A stretch of 64,000 nucleotides of DNA from Imbricaverruca yamaguchii (lineage: Eukaryota; Arthropoda; Thecostraca; Neoverrucidae): positions 743,501-807,500 of the forward strand of contig JAOTOL010001648.1 of NCBI GenBank assembly GCA_034440575.1, written 5' to 3'. Numbering within the stretch: position 1 is the first letter of the stretch; each line of letters starts with the position of its first letter. The position numbers and the translations under genes are program-made. Below the pieces are notes generated by a model that had not been told where the DNA came from, did not search any database, and was given only the letters and a program-made list of their open reading frames with translations. Below, piece after piece: positions 1 through 13,024 of the stretch.

Positions 1-1776
1 GATCGCGCTGCTGGCACACGTACGAGCATCACGTGACCCGCCGTACGCGGCCGGCCTGAGAGTCATGTGACCGACTGCCGACTCGACGGCGGCGTGCGCG
101 CGCAGGCCGGGCCCGACTCCGACCAGCTGACTGTCCAAGGTCACAGGGTCACAGTCGGACCCAGTCCGGCTGCGCGTGCGGTGGTGCGACTGGTCGTGCT
201 CTCTCCGTCGGCGCGTCATGATTGCTCACGACCGCTGAGGTAGGTCAGCAGCTCACGTGAGCAGCGCACGCGCTGCTGAGATGCTGAAGGTGGCCCGGGG
301 GTCGCTGTCTGCGCGCCAGAGGCGACGGCGTCGGGCTGGATGGGGTCGGATATGTCAGCTCGAGCTTGTTGGCAGTTGTTCTTTGATGGCTCATGCTTGG
401 CATCACTTGGATTCAGAGGCGTAGGCAAAGAGACCTGGGAGCCTTCCGCCCCACCCCCTATTAGCACACAAAATTGCACTAGGTAAAACGAAAATTAGTC
501 GTAGAAGTGATCGCCAGATATTGTGCAAGCCCGTACTTATTATAATGATAGACTATAATTTAACTTATATCGATTTGATAATTGTTTTTTTATAAATAAA
601 CCAATTATGGCAATAGGACGTAGCATCTTGAAACTTTGGTTAGTTCACAAATTGTTGATCAGATCGAGGTGAAAACCTGAGATATGAAATTGAAGTCATA
701 TCCCTACGACCAACGTCCACAAAACCGGAACTTATCGTAGATGTTTTTGGTAGGCGTCTGTTCCGGAGATGATCCAGATACATGCTTATCGAACCCCTGA
801 TAAGCAAAATCACGACTGTCAATCATTATTATTGGATGTGCTCGAAACACGTACTGGTGCCATAATACTTATTATCTTCTTCGGAACCAATTGTTCACTG
901 ATACTCCTGCAAAAAACTGTCCAGAAATTATTTCCGACATCGTATTCTAGCCACGTGGACGATTTTGTTATTAATTGGAAGGGCTTCAAATTTCGAATAG
1001 ATTAAAACACTTTATTTCTTAAAGATCGCTTAACCCAGAAATGTAATCGTACCTACCAGAGAGGTAGGAACATTCTCCTCCCTCATTTCACTTCGCTAAG
1101 TTTTCTCATGAACCAAATGAGGTAGACGGCCCACATTTTGGACACACCTAGATGATTACCAAGAGTGCCTTCTTGCCGAAAAAATACGTTTGGTGATGCA
1201 TGGTGAAGTTTTTTGTGTATTTATTTTCGATATTTCTTTAACACATCACAGCTTACACATAACGTGGACAATTTTGCAGTTGGCACGGAACACCAAGTTG
1301 GTCTTGAATCGTGGTGCCTCTTACAATAGCTCCTGCAACCAATACAACTCTTGACCACCGACACGGTGCGACAATCGCTACTCGGCCCCGTCAGCGCGTC
1401 CCACCTCCACAAAACATGCACTCATATGTCCGGTACCCAACACTATGGCTGCACCCAGTGGCAAGACGTTAATTCCCAGGGTCAGTTTTTATATAAAAGT
1501 TTTTGTGTTTCCAAGAAACATCTTTAATGCTAATGCAGCACATTGGCCAAGGTTCATTCTCAGACCATTTCCAAAAATATGTGTTTGTGAGAGTCATTTC
1601 TTGTCGGTGAAATTAGTGAGCATGTGTGCTGTGTTTCGGAGTTTGGTAAATAAGATGTTTCTATGGTACGCATAAAGAGGACAGTGAAATACGAAGCGAA
1701 TTGTATTTTGTTTGAAGTGCCTACATGGGCATGATCGATCGTGTAGATAATTGATGACAAGTACATTTGCGTTTAG
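1..1776. other. No gene recognised
   Basis: The first ~480 bases are GC-rich and CpG-rich, and the rest is AT-richer. Open frames are short and show no family resemblance on either strand. I see no RNA gene or mobile element until the SINE that follows. Confidence 0.5.
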
Positions 1777-1785
1777 TTGAGTCAA

Positions 1786-1903
1786 TCACGGGGACGAGTA
1801 ATCTGGGGGCAAGTTGCCCGTCGCACAATCGAAATGTTGTGGGTTTGATTATCACTTGTCGCTACTCTTCACCCTCGGCGAATTGGCGTGAGAGATTGGC
1901 GAC

Positions 1904-1973
<70 letters not shown>

Positions 1974-2027
1974 ATATATGCCACGGCTGAGTGGTCGACG
2001 TATCGTAAAACCAATAACAACCACTAA
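1786..2027 (+). mobile_element. tRNA-derived SINE, family 1, with expanded TA tract
   Basis: The left end has a tRNA-like head beginning GGGGACGAGTA, with a degenerate B box near 1840. It is followed by the family body (TGTCGCTACTCTTC, then GGCGTGAGAGATTGGCGACG) and a tail in CCAATAACAACCAC. The 9-bp TTGAGTCAA occurs at 1777-1785 and again at 2028-2036, which fits a target-site duplication. Homologous copies lie at 8976-9137 and 20362-20523. This copy differs by a long TA dinucleotide run inserted in the body. Confidence 0.8.
1906..1968. repeat. (TA)n microsatellite inside a SINE
   Basis: About 31 uninterrupted TA dinucleotides sit exactly where the other two full SINE copies have a short TACAT sequence after GGCGACG. 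The run therefore expanded after insertion. Confidence 0.95.
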
Positions 2028-2154
2028 TTGAGTCAAGCCCATCCGAAACCTTGCATGCAGCTTGTTGCCTACCTGTGCGCCTAGTATATAATATTGTGGT
2101 GGCATCGTGACACCTGCGCGACCCATAATTGAACGCTTGAATGCATTGATGCTT

Positions 2155-2640
2155 AGTTCATGCCTCAAACTTTGGGGAATATCATTCCAAACTTAAACGA
2201 ATCAAAGTTCAAAAGTTCAAGATCAAAGTTGAATGGAGTAACTCTTCCCTTGGCGTACGACTGGTTCAGGAAAATACTGCCAGAATTTAAGTCACCCATA
2301 GCAAGGATTATTGATGGGTTCGACATCAGGGTTAAGGGCATGCTATCATTAAAGTTGTCAATAAATGATTCATAAGTCATTTGGTGACAGGTTCGGTGGG
2401 AGATATGTGCAGCATATTATGATCGATACATCTATAACTTTCGCCAGACACCATATCAATTCTGCATCATCAAGTTCTGTGTGGGTAAGTCTCTTGACTG
2501 CGAGTGCTGCGCTTACATAGAGTGCAACCCCACTTCATTGGCTAGTCCTGTGCCTTGATTGGATCATAAAATTTGTCAAATTGTTTAAGGCTGGTGTGAA
2601 CTTGATCGTTAAGTTTTCACCTCTCTTAATAATTCTATAT
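2155..2640 (-). pseudogene. Non-LTR retrotransposon endonuclease relic
   Basis: On the - strand, fragments in more than one frame resemble the apurinic-type endonuclease of CR1/L2-like LINEs: a GGVALYV-like strand near 2520, then CCTYLPPNLSPND near 2400, then an AMGDLNSG segment near 2280 matching the usual GDFN/GDLN metal-binding motif. Stops and a frame change separate the pieces, so it is non-functional. No reverse transcriptase follows. It could come from the same family as the LINE at 29.7 kb, which lacks this domain, but this was not tested by alignment. Confidence 0.65.
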
Positions 2641-3081
2641 TTACACTATTTTGAATTGTAAATTGTACGACCTCATCAAGTATTGTAGGGGATGTGATGC
2701 TGTTTATATTTACGTGGCTTATTTATATTCGTGCAGGATCGACGAAAGGAGGACCGTGGTTAGTCTCAATACCTGATATGCTGATAAGTATCCGGAGGTC
2801 AGGTGTTTGATTCCAGAGATCCATGAGAGCATATTTTTCTTAGCACCAGTGCCATGAGTCCCCACATTAAATTATAGGTATCCGTTTGTATGAGTTCGTG
2901 CCACACGCCGTAAACGATGTGAATTGAGAATGGGTTGGTTCAAGAGCTTTTTCATGTCGCTACGTGGAAACGAGATACAGCAAACGAGTTGGTGGAGACC
3001 GATGTAGGCACAGTGATGAGACAAGGGTGCATAATCTAGGAACAGCGGTAGTGGACAGCGCACCCACGCTGTTGGTCTTCC

Positions 3082-3913
3082 TTAACCCGTCCCGTCTCGA
3101 GGGGGGTCTTCAACCGCAACCCCTCAGGTTTTTCGCGGATAGCGGATGAACGGCGCATGGCAGCGCGCCCAAATTTGTCATACCTTTTCCCACATCAATT
3201 TCACATGCTGATTATAAATTTTTAGGTCAGGTCATCTAGGGTCAACGAGTTAGTCAAGGTCAAGTGAGGTCACCTACAAAAACGTTCAACCAGTCGTCAC
3301 GCTTTAACGGATACAGATATCTTAATGAAACTTTCAGCGGTTGCTTATCTTTACGGATGCAACAAAACGTACGAGTTGATTTTTTTCGTTTTTGAATGCA
3401 TATAATTTTTGCGTATTTGCAAATTGCAGTTCAAATAGATGATTCTTGCTAAAGTAAGAATTTTTTATTAGAGCAAGTTGACTTCCAACAACGTTTCTCG
3501 GTCTGCTCTACCCATTGGAAATGGAAAACTTTAAAGAAAACTTTAAAACTCAGAATTTTGAAATTTTGATAGAACAAAAAAAAATTAGTGGGGCCAAAAC
3601 AAATTATAGCCCTGGTCGATTTTGCTGTCCTTTTCTTATTCCAAATAAATTGTTTTTTATATATCCCCAAAATGAACTCCCCAGAGTCAAAAACATAATG
3701 TAAGTCGTGAAAAGTCGTGAAAATCTAGCCCCCCTGGTGACGTCACTTTTGGGGGAAATTATTTTGGAGGGTGGACCCGGACCCTACTCGAGCGCTTTCC
3801 GATGACACTACTTTCGTTTCCGTGCGATGCTTAGTTTGGATTTTAGAGGGGGTCTTCAACCGCCCCCCCGAGACGGGGTGTGAGGATTTGACCGGAAAGA
3901 CGGCGCGGGTTAA
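3082..3913. mobile_element. TTAA-flanked MITE (piggyBac-like), copy 1
   Basis: The left end reads TTAACCCGTCCCGTCTCG and the right end, read inward on the other strand, TTAACCCGCGCCGTCTTT, so the ends are imperfect inverted repeats starting at TTAA. TTAA is the target site of piggyBac elements. A second inverted pair around GTCTTCAACCGC lies just inside (3106-3117 direct and 3851-3862 direct, with C/G-rich flanks mirrored). The subterminal motif CCCCTC-x-GGTTTTTCG is shared with the element at 16744-18078. There is no transposase, so it is non-autonomous. Confidence 0.55.
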
Positions 3914-5639
3914 TACACGACGGTTAGGCGTACCTCATGAACATCGCCGTTAAAGGTCAACGCACTTGATGGAGCAAATCATGGGAGCATTTCACAGAGA
4001 CAAGATATTTACGAGGACTCGCAGCATGCAAGTCGCTAACAGCGCATATATAGCTTTACGGTCACATAATCCAATTGGTTATGCCAAGATGCGAGAACAT
4101 GCCTCCGACAGCGTCCCGACAATTGCTCACCGTGGGATTACTGACGTAAGGATGTGGTGCGCGGCCCCGGGCGTGCCAGTTGCACCGCTCCAAACTGCGC
4201 GGCATCCCGGCGCGCCGATACTGCGCCGCAGCGCATCCAGCGCTTGCAGCGTCAGCGCGGATCGCTGACCGGCGCACGCGCACGGTGATCGGCGACAACG
4301 TCATAATGATGTAATGCTTATTTATTGGATAATTAGTATTATGCAACGAGCATTGTGCAAGTATTGTAGTGGCAGGCTGGCCAAATTAAATCACACACGC
4401 ACACACACACACTATTGTGCAACCACTACGCACAACAGAGGTGACCTAATAATTATCGCACAGAATAGATTCAAGATATGCATGTCTTCAGTCGCCAATA
4501 GGTCGAAGCGGTGTCTATGTCGAAAAAGGGCACTCAGCTGATAGTAGATTCTAGCCGCTCGTCCACACGCTCCCTCTGCGGCATCACCATCGCCGCCAGT
4601 CTCGGCTTCATCATCACTCACGATGCGGACACCACGAGGGGTGAAATCCTGCTGCCGGCGCACGGCGAACTACTGCGAAAACATTTGCCGAGAATGTTTT
4701 CATTAGTCAAGAGCGAAAGTTAGAGGTTCGAAGGCAATTAGATACCGCTCGAGTTGTAAACGTAATGATGTAAACGTCAAGGACGTAAACGATGTCGATC
4801 AGCAATCCGCAACGGTCAATACACGTCGTATCGGGATCATTTAAAGATAATCCGTGGCGAATGTCTTCGAACTTTGAACATTCTTAAATTTGTTTTTACT
4901 ACGTCGTGCAGTGCTGACAGACGAACATTAATGCTCCTGTGTAGATCCTTGGTCCGCTCTTAACTTGACTGTGCGTGCTTCGTGTATGACGGTGCTTGTA
5001 CATCGGCAAAGTGAACGTTGGCCACAATACTGCACACATCGCTGCGTATTGCTACAGGTTCCTTCCGCACGTCAACGGCAGTGAGTCTTCGGGTAGAAGC
5101 CAACGAACCGTGTCTGGTTATGCGTCGCGAACTGCTTGGTAGGCGTTATGCGTGCAAGTTGCGCTAGTTCCCTCTTCCCTGTCCGCCTATCTGTCGGTGC
5201 TTTCCCGACTTACCCTGGCTATGTTCAAAAGGAAGACGGCAGGGCACCCCCGCAGCGTTTTGTGTGATAATCCAAGCCCTCTTCGCGCACAGTGGTATAA
5301 AACTGGCGGGGTGATGCGTGTGGAATCTGTTCTTGGTTTTCTAAAAACTCCTCCCTGGAGACTGGCCACCCCTCATATCGATGTCGCTTACATATTTGCG
5401 GGAATTTTTTGAAAATTTCGGCAAATGCGGAATGCGGAAATTTTATTTGGGGAAATGTGATGCCATTCCTCAAGAACATAAGCTAGGGGAACTGAAACTG
5501 ATATCGTCATAGCGAAACTGCACGCCGGCCTATACGGATTGAGCAAAAGAAAACATTCGAGTTGGATGCGCCATTGTAACGAATATCTCAATGTGGACGT
5601 TTTCTCTTCCCGCGAATGCATCAGCGTGAAAATCTGAAC
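3914..5639. other. No gene recognised
   Basis: The segment holds a short CA-rich run near 4394-4411 and otherwise unique-looking sequence. Open frames are at most about 100 codons and resemble nothing I know. Confidence 0.5.
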
Positions 5640-6560
5640 TGGTTGCTGTCAACAAAACCCTGAGTTTTATTGACGTCAAACATGATGCACTACATGCTAT
5701 ATACACTACATGCTATATACAACAACTCGCTTAGTAGCCTATTGGCGCTAAAGGAGTTTTGCATGTCGAACCCGGTTGTGCAGAGCGTGTTTTCTGGACT
5801 CAGACGCTGAAAATTATGGGTAAAAAGGTGATATTCTGCTGGCTTCCGAGTCACGTGGGAATAAGCGGGAATGAGGCTGCTGATGCTGCAGCGAAGCATA
5901 CTGTTCAAGGTCGATGCATACGATGTCTTCCTCTCTTTGCGAGAGACTTCTTCCAGACATTAGGAGCACCGTTTTTAAGAAATAACATGACAGCTGGGAA
6001 TCAATGACTAGCAAGTTAAGGAAAATCAAGCACCGTCTTGGTGAGTAGTCATCGTGATCACATATAATTAGAACACAGAATTTCCGCCTGCGAATAGGAA
6101 CGCATGCAACACTCATAAATAACTTTTGAGTGGCGACCAAAGACCTCTGTGTCAAGGGTGCCACGCTCCACTATTTGTTCAGCACATATTGGTTGCGTGT
6201 CTCGCAATCATGAGCTCATGAGCGAAACGTCACTTTGGACGCATTTCCGTCTCGCTGCGGGAATTATTGGAGGACGACTCACCGTTCGTTCAATCAGGAC
6301 AGCTATTCCGCTTCCTTTCAAAAATCAAATTGTCTACAATATATGCGCCTCACCGGAATACATGCGCCTTGTCTGGTACGTGGTGAAACCATTAACCAAT
6401 ATTATACTGTACATGCGGGCCGAAATTGATTCGATAATGTATGGCATATTAAGTCGTTTCGACTTATTTTCGCTTGAATAATTCCGAATGGCTGACTATG
6501 TTATTGGCGCTGCATGACCACTGCAATCGATGCAACCCTAGGCCCCAATAAACAAACAAA
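5640..6560 (+). pseudogene. 3' end of an RNase H-encoding LINE, decayed
   Basis: A frame at 5759-6007 contains VIFCWLPSHVGISGNEAAD followed by AAKHT, which matches the C-terminal part of the RNase H domain carried by I/Jockey/R1-type non-LTR elements (W-x-P-S-H-x-G-x-x-G-N-E-x-A-D). Downstream pieces in shifted frames (SKLRKIKHRLGE near 6010, NFRLRIGTHATLI near 6080) match the post-RNase H region of the same elements. The copy ends near 6560 in AATAAACAAACAAAC, a plausible 3' tail. Stops and frameshifts make it dead, and the reverse transcriptase is missing, as in 5'-truncated insertions. Confidence 0.75.
5688..5719. repeat. Short tandem duplication
   Basis: The 16-bp ACTACATGCTATATAC is present twice in a row just upstream of the RNase H relic. 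Confidence 0.85.
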
Positions 6561-8502
6561 CTTGGCCACGAAGTCGGTCGCCTTTTTATATCCGCAATCG
6601 ACGACTCACTCGGGATATACTCCTCAGGGATTTTCTCCTGAACCGATTACAAGCTATAATTAAACACATGATCATTCTAACTGCTGCTTCCAAATGCTTT
6701 TGCATTGGTTAACAAGTCAACTAGTTCATATCTGCTGACACACTCCTCCATGCTCGCTGTACGCAGAATTCCACCACACTGACCTGGCGCCTACAGGCAA
6801 GGCCAGCTCCCCTGTCAGGGTAGGTGGGTTCAGTATGTGAACTGTCTCGACTCGGTGGCCTTATGGGGCATAGTGTTTTGCATAGCGGCCGCGGGATCAG
6901 GTTCTCGTATCAAAACATCCCGCCAGCCGGCTCGCTGCATCGCTCGGCCCGGACCCCCCCCCTCCCCGTGGAGCCCTGGCCTGCCCCGCACCGCCCTACT
7001 GGGATACAACTGATCACCACAGATGTAGACGCAGTTTAGCGCAGCTGAAACTTAGCGTACATATAGTTAATGAATCGTTGTTTTACTTGGCACTGATCTC
7101 TGGTTGTTCGCTGTTGTGTATATTTTACATAATAATTTGAACCTTGAGGTACTAAAAATTAACGAATAATCTAATGACTTAGTGTATGGTCGAATGGGGC
7201 ATTTGTGAACCGTTCGATTCACTTTTCAATCGCTTAATGCAATGATAATGTTTTCAATTATCACTGTAACTTGCCAGAGTTTTTAGAATGCGTCTTACGT
7301 TGATCAGTCGTCATACTTTGATACGTGTGAGTCTGAAAATGTGCATTATTTTATGCATGCGTAATTTGCATCTTCGCTGTGTCTGTGTCAAACCATGGAC
7401 AAATTTGTGTGAACTAAAAACTGTGACCTAGTCTTCTCCAGATATCTGTTGATGCAATGGCAGCACAAAATCATGCAAAAAAATACTCGCGTACTGCGTT
7501 TTTGTCCAGTTTTCCCTTCAGTTGTTACAATGCGCATTTGGATGACTTAAATCCTTATGCAGGTGGCTCAAAAGAAAGTGTCTTGTGTGTCTTGAGCCAT
7601 CCCAAAAATATACACGGCACCCGTGCCATAAAATATATCAATGATCATCCATAGTACATGTTCCTTATTGCGCTTGCCTAAGGACAGTGTGTTCATCTGA
7701 ATTTTATGAGGACCTGTGATTCAATAAACATCTTTCAACTGGTGCGTGATTGGATGTCAGGAGTTGTTCCTTACCAATTCGGTGAAATTGTGAATATGAA
7801 CAGATAATGTTTTGCCCCTTTGGAAGATAATTCGCGAAAGATTTTCATAGTATTGGTTATGCTGAATGTTGACATTGACACAACATGGAGGATACTTAAT
7901 TAATTTAATTGAGTTAATAGTTAATAACTAATTAATAGTTAATACCAGCTTCCGGAAGGAACTAACTAAATTTGCATAGAAAATCAATCAGTGGCTCAAT
8001 GCCTGTTAGCTGCATGAATACGTTTTTGCGTAAGTTTTATGTTATAAAAGTCCGTTTATCCGGGTGTGGTCAGGCCCCACCAAAAAATGCAGGTGAGGTA
8101 CTGACTACACGGACCCCACCGGTGATGACTCCCATGGCAGTAGCTGCAAAATACTACGCCCGGGTTACACACTTCAGCGCACATACATAAGAAAAAGCCT
8201 ATGCCATGCTACGCAGACTAACAGATGCCAGCAGGATGACAGCGTGGTGGCAGTGTTGGCATTTATAGAGACAGCACTTGCAGTAAAAGCGGCACATCAG
8301 GCCCAAACAGTCCAAACATTCTAGTAAACATTCTGCCGTGACCCTGGCTCAGTCAGTTCAGCAGAAAAATGTGTAAGGGACTCGTTATGTTGGTGTGCGG
8401 ATGCACGGGTTGTGCGGTATGATTTGCGATGTGGTGTCGCCACTGTTGTAGAACTTTTATCATCCGCTTCATGCTGATTATTATAATTTGGGTGGTGGTT
8501 GA
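6561..8502. other. No gene recognised
   Basis: AT-richer sequence with a TTAATTAA-type palindromic patch at about 7896-7950. No credible coding exon or known element is visible. Confidence 0.5.
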
Positions 8503-8668
8503 TTGTTATAATTAGGGTCGAGGTTACTTATTCTAATTGGGATCGAGGTTGATTGTTCCAATTAGGGTGGAGGTTGATCATTTTAATTAGGATAGTTGTT
8601 GAATATTCTACTTAGTGTGGATGTTGCTTATTCGAATTAGGGTGGAGGTTGATTATTACAATTAGGGT
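8503..8668. repeat. Degenerate ~30-bp minisatellite
   Basis: Five to six imperfect copies of a unit built on AATTAGGGTGGAGGTTGATT, with substitutions in each copy. The divergence suggests an old array. Confidence 0.75.
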
Positions 8669-8975
8669 GGGGTTTTCGTGAGATATTCGGGAACGGTTCG
8701 TGTTCTTTTACTGCGGCCTAATCATTTAGGATCGTGAGCATTACAGTTGCACATGTTGTCGGCGTTTTCACAGCGACCATTCGGTCTTGGTTTCGGAACG
8801 CAGCAGAGTCGGCTGGCGCCGCATCACCCAGGCAGCCATCCTTGAACACTCCGTTTACTCGGCTGCACATTCCTGTCAAATTACCTGCCCATTGATCTCA
8901 TGTTCCTGTTAATTGCTTGCATATTGAACCCCCGTGCTCCTGTCCATTACTTGCCTATTGATTCCACGTTGCTGG

Positions 8976-9137
8976 TTGGTTGGTTATTGGTTTTACGACA
9001 CATCGACGGTTGAGTTATGTAGCGTCGCCAATCTCTCACGCCGATTGGTCGCGGGCGAAGAGTAGCGACAGGTGAGGCTCGAACTCACAACCTTTCGATT
9101 GTGAGACGAGCAACGTACACCTAGGCTACTCGTCCCC
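8976..9137 (-). mobile_element. tRNA-derived SINE, family 1, complete
   Basis: Read on the - strand it begins GGGGACGAGTAGCC. A B-box-like GAGTTCGAGCC and the body TGTCGCTACTCTTCGCCCGC follow, and it ends in a CCAATAACCAACCAA tail. It is flanked by a perfect 16-bp target-site duplication GATTCCACGTTGCTGG at 8960-8975 and 9138-9153, which is strong evidence for a fairly recent insertion and fixes both ends. Confidence 0.93.
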
Positions 9138-9360
9138 GATTCCACGTTGCTGGTAATTACCTATCGTTCTATCCCTGTTTCCCACAATCACGGTCCAGCT
9201 CTAGGTCTACCTTTTGGCCATTAAATCCATGCCAACTGGCTGGACATACTCGTGGCTTTGTCACAGTGAGCAGAAATCATACCCACATATACACACACGT
9301 GTTGATTGTCCTCAATAGCCACTGCAGAAGAGTTGTCACCGTGTAATGTACAAGCGACTC

Positions 9361-9810
9361 AGCGGAGTTGGGCTGACGGAGCAGCGGAGTTGGGCTGACG
9401 GAGCAGCGGAGTTGGGCTAATGAAGCAGCGGAGTTGGGCTAATGGAGCAGCTGAGTTGGGCTAATGGAGCAGCGGAGTTGGGCTAATGGAGCAGCTGGAG
9501 TTGGGCCGAGCTGAGCGAGCGCGGAGTTGGGCCGACTGAGCGGTGGAGCTGGGCTAATGGAGCAGCTGAGTTGGGCCGACTGAGCGGTGGAGCTGGGCTA
9601 ATGGAGCAGCAGAGTTGGGGTAATGGAGCAGCGGAGTTGGGGTAATGGAGCAGCGGAGTTGGGGTAATGGAGCAGCGGAGTTGAGCTAATGGAGCAGAGG
9701 AGTTGGGTTCGCGGAGCAGCGGAGCTGGGCTGACGGAGCAGCGGAGCTGGGGTGATGGAGCAGCGGAGTTGGGCTGACTGAGCAGCGGAGCTGAGCTCGC
9801 GGAGCAGCGG
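9361..9810. repeat. 22-bp minisatellite
   Basis: About 20 copies of GCGGAGTTGGGCTGACGGAG plus CA, with frequent GCTAATGGAGC variants. The open - strand frame across it (22-residue protein repeat) is a by-product of the periodicity. Confidence 0.9.
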
Positions 9811-10907
9811 GGCAGCTCAAGTCTTATCGTACGCACTGTAGCTGTTTTGCAGGAGCAGTGCGGATGTACCGCAAAAGCATGCGGCCACACAAGGCCATGG
9901 CCAGCAAACTGGGGGGGGGGGGATCACCGGAATGGAGCTTCACCTGCTCGACGACGGGAAGGGAGGGGCAAATGACAAATGTATGTGGCTGCGAAACGTG
10001 TCGGTATTGGCTGCGAGGCTTTGTGTGCTAATATTGCCTAATAATGATTTTGCACGGTAAATTGGTGAACAGGAGTCGTTAGTTTTGATTACGGGCAAGA
10101 TGTTTCAAAATAATTGTCACATGCTATGTCCGAGCATTCGTCACTGTTCCTTTGTGTTGTAGCTGGTGTAGCTGGTGTAGCTGGGGTACCTGGTGTAGCT
10201 GGTATAGATGGCGTATGGGGCATAGATCGTTGTGTTAGCTATGTGCTGGGTTGAACACAAATGCTTTCAATTTCACTTCAAATTCGAAAAGCTAAATTAA
10301 TACGTGGTTGCATGTCGCCATCGCTCTACCATAACATGTTCCAATCTTGGCTCCTATGTACAAATGCATGTAGATACCTTCGCATTTGTATCTAGGAGAG
10401 CAAAAGTTCAGAGAACACTTCAAGTGACGCAGGGAGTCGCCAAGGGGGAGACGGCGGGGGACGTCGTACCCCCACCCCCGGGCTCGTGCTGAATCTTCTA
10501 CGAGGTCGCCCAGGTGGAAATAGAAAGCCCAATAGCACTTGCCCTGGCCAGCGAGGCTGTTGTCCAGTGCAGTAGCCCGCCGGTGGTATGGGCTGCATTT
10601 TGCGACCCTGTAGATGCGCTGAGAATCTGAAGCATGTTCATTTCACAGCCAGTCGCTCAAAATCAACACAATTTGTCCCATTGCTTACATATTCTCCAAT
10701 ATTCTCCGCATTCTCCAAGCCATCATAAGGGAATTATATGTTATTATGAAGTTATCCTTTAGTTAGTATTATTTGTGAAGTATTGCATTCATGCATGAAG
10801 GATCTGATAGCCTCGCGGCCCATGAGCGGCGTTTCAGTGTCGCTTCGGTAATCTCGGTGTGTCTGGTAATGGTGGATGTGCGCAATTATTGGAATTATGC
10901 GAACCAC

Positions 10908-10914
<7 letters not shown>
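9811..10914. other. No gene; G-run and short 9-bp repeat
   Basis: There is a run of 13 G at about 9910-9922. Around 10158-10210 there are six imperfect copies of a 9-bp unit (AGCTGGTGT). No coding exon is recognised. Confidence 0.6.

Positions 10915-10951
<37 letters not shown>
10915..10951. repeat. A37 homopolymer
   Basis: An uninterrupted run of 37 A residues. It could be the 3' tail of a + strand retroposon, but I recognise no element body upstream and no flanking duplication. Confidence 0.9.
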
Positions 10952-10953
<2 letters not shown>

Positions 10954-11103
10954 CCTACTAGGCAGGCACAGGGACGGGTCCAGGAACTGGCGTGGGGCAC
11001 TCGTCTGGAGGTGCGCTGCTTCTTCGAAGAGACACCAGTGCGAAAGTACTTGAATGGGCGCCTTCGGCTGAAGATTAGTTGATCGGGGGAGGAGAACGCA
11101 TGA

Positions 11104-11470
11104 ATGAACGCATACGGGGCCTTATGGACGCACACTGGGCCGCATGAACGCCTACTGGGCTTTGAGAACTTGTATGGACCTTTGCGACGCGTACGGGCGC
11201 TTACAGACGCCTACGAACCTCTACGAATGTCTGTCAGCCCTTACAAACGTTTAAGGGCCCTTGCGGATGTTTACGGGACCTCTCGAATGGCTGCCAGCCC
11301 TTACGGACGTCAGTGGGCTCTTACGAACGTGTATGGGCTCTTATGAACGTGTATGGGCTCTTACGAATGTGTATGGGCTCTTACGAACGCTTACGTCCTA
11401 CGAATGTCTACCGTCGTTATTACGAACGCCTGCCGCTCTGCGAAAGTCTACGGGCCCTTGCAAGCGTTTA
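11104..11470. repeat. Degenerate ~20-30-bp minisatellite
   Basis: Variants of CTTACGAACGTGTATGGGCT recur. The cleanest copies (about 20 bp) are at 11318-11390, and longer diverged ones precede them. Confidence 0.75.
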
Positions 11471-12275
11471 CTTACCCCTTACCACATACTGAATCAATGT
11501 CTTTTCCAATGAAGTTTTGACATCCTGCTTCTAGTTGTATGCTTCTGGTTGTACCCATTCCTGGTTTGTAACATTGCCACGTTTGCATACAATTTGAAGG
11601 GGGAGTGGATCCGACAATCCCGGACTCCAATGAAAAGCTAAAAATGTATATAAAACTATTACTGAAAGGAAAACCGGACCCTTTACTGAATAATTTTGCC
11701 GAAATCAAGGAATTTTAATATTTCGGGTAGTCCAAGCCCGGCTAGCCAAATTATCCCCTTCTTGGGCAATTCCTTGCTATATCCTTAAGGTTAGGCAATT
11801 GCAATGCACTGAGAATCATTTCAAAGCACTTCATCTGTAAACATTTCAACTTCAAATTTGCTCGGGCGCAACTTACGGGACCCGGCTGGTGACCCGCCCA
11901 GGAATATATATCACTGGACGACAATGCTGCTGCACCCATAGATCTCGACATTTCTCGGATTCCACGAGCTGCTAATTGAAGACTTGGCCAGTGCAACAGA
12001 GGTGTCAAACCAACCGCTGCGTGTGACATCCCACAGTGGACGGAGGCGTCCACAAATCCAAACACCCAACTGACGAACGGTAGACGGAAGTCTGGACCGA
12101 CACGTCGTTGGTGGCCGTGTCCGGTCATCGCCGCCATACACACGTGACGCGCACGTCTACGCAGTCTGCTCGATCTGCAGCCCAGCGCCGGCGGTGGTCG
12201 CACCGCGGCGGGTCAATTTGTATTCCTGCCGTGTCTGCCGCCACAGACTGGCTCGGCCGGCAACGGCAGCGGCTG

Positions 12276-12413
12276 GCTGGCTGGCTGGCTGGCTGGGCGG
12301 CTGGCTGGCTGGCTGGCTGGCTGGCGGCTGGGTGGCTGGGCTGCTGGGCGGCTGGCTGGCTGGCTGGCTGGATGGATGGATGGATGGCTGGCTGGCTGGC
12401 TGGCTGGCTGGGC

Positions 12414-12447
<34 letters not shown>

Positions 12448-12490
12448 GCGGCTGGCTGGCTGACACACTGTCTGTCTGTCTGTCTGGCTG
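12276..12490. repeat. (GGCT)n compound microsatellite
   Basis: Long GGCT runs are interrupted by GGGC, GGAT and CTGT patches. All three reading frames stay open, giving Gly/Trp/Leu/Ala or Ser/Gln/Pro repeats with no sign of being protein. Confidence 0.93.
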
Positions 12491-12493
12491 GGT

Positions 12494-12745
12494 GGTAGCG
12501 TGGCAGCGTGGCAGCGTGGCGGCGTAGCGGCGTGACCGAGTAACAGCGTAACAGCGTGGCGGCGTAGCGGCGCGACAGAGTAACAGCGTGGCAACGTGGC
12601 AACGTGGCACAACGTAGCGGCATGAAGGCGTGACAGCGTGGCAGTGTGGCAGCGTGATGGCGTAGCGGCGTGACCGAGTAACAGAGTAACAACGTGGCAG
12701 CGTAGCGGCGTGACCGAGTAACAGCGTGGCGGCGTGGCCCAGCTC
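12494..12745. repeat. Compound minisatellite, GTGGCGGCGTAGC-type
   Basis: Mixed units of 8-9 bp (GTGGCAGC, GTAGCGGC, GTGACCGAGTAACAGC) form a higher-order pattern of about 40-90 bp. Confidence 0.85.
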
Positions 12746-13024
12746 GCTCGTGCCCACCCCCGGCTCCCAACCCCCCGGCCAGTACGATCCAATGCGCCGC
12801 GTGACTATTTTCGGCCGGCGCCGGCCCCGTCGGTGCTCCACACGTGCCCGTGATCACGTGGTGTGACTGAGCCGACGAGCATGCGGAGCGCGGCTGCAGG
12901 CGGGCCGTCGCTTCCGGTATACCGCCCCCACATGACGCCACAGGCCAGCTGAGCTGCTTAGCTGGTGTCTACCGTGGGGGGGGGGGGGAAGTTTAGGGTG
13001 CGTCAACCCCGTTGGATTATATTG

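Noticed and set aside
12125..12941. Gln/Ser/Pro/Ala-rich long frames
   Set aside because: They are translations of GGCT and GTGGCAGC microsatellites in three overlapping frames.
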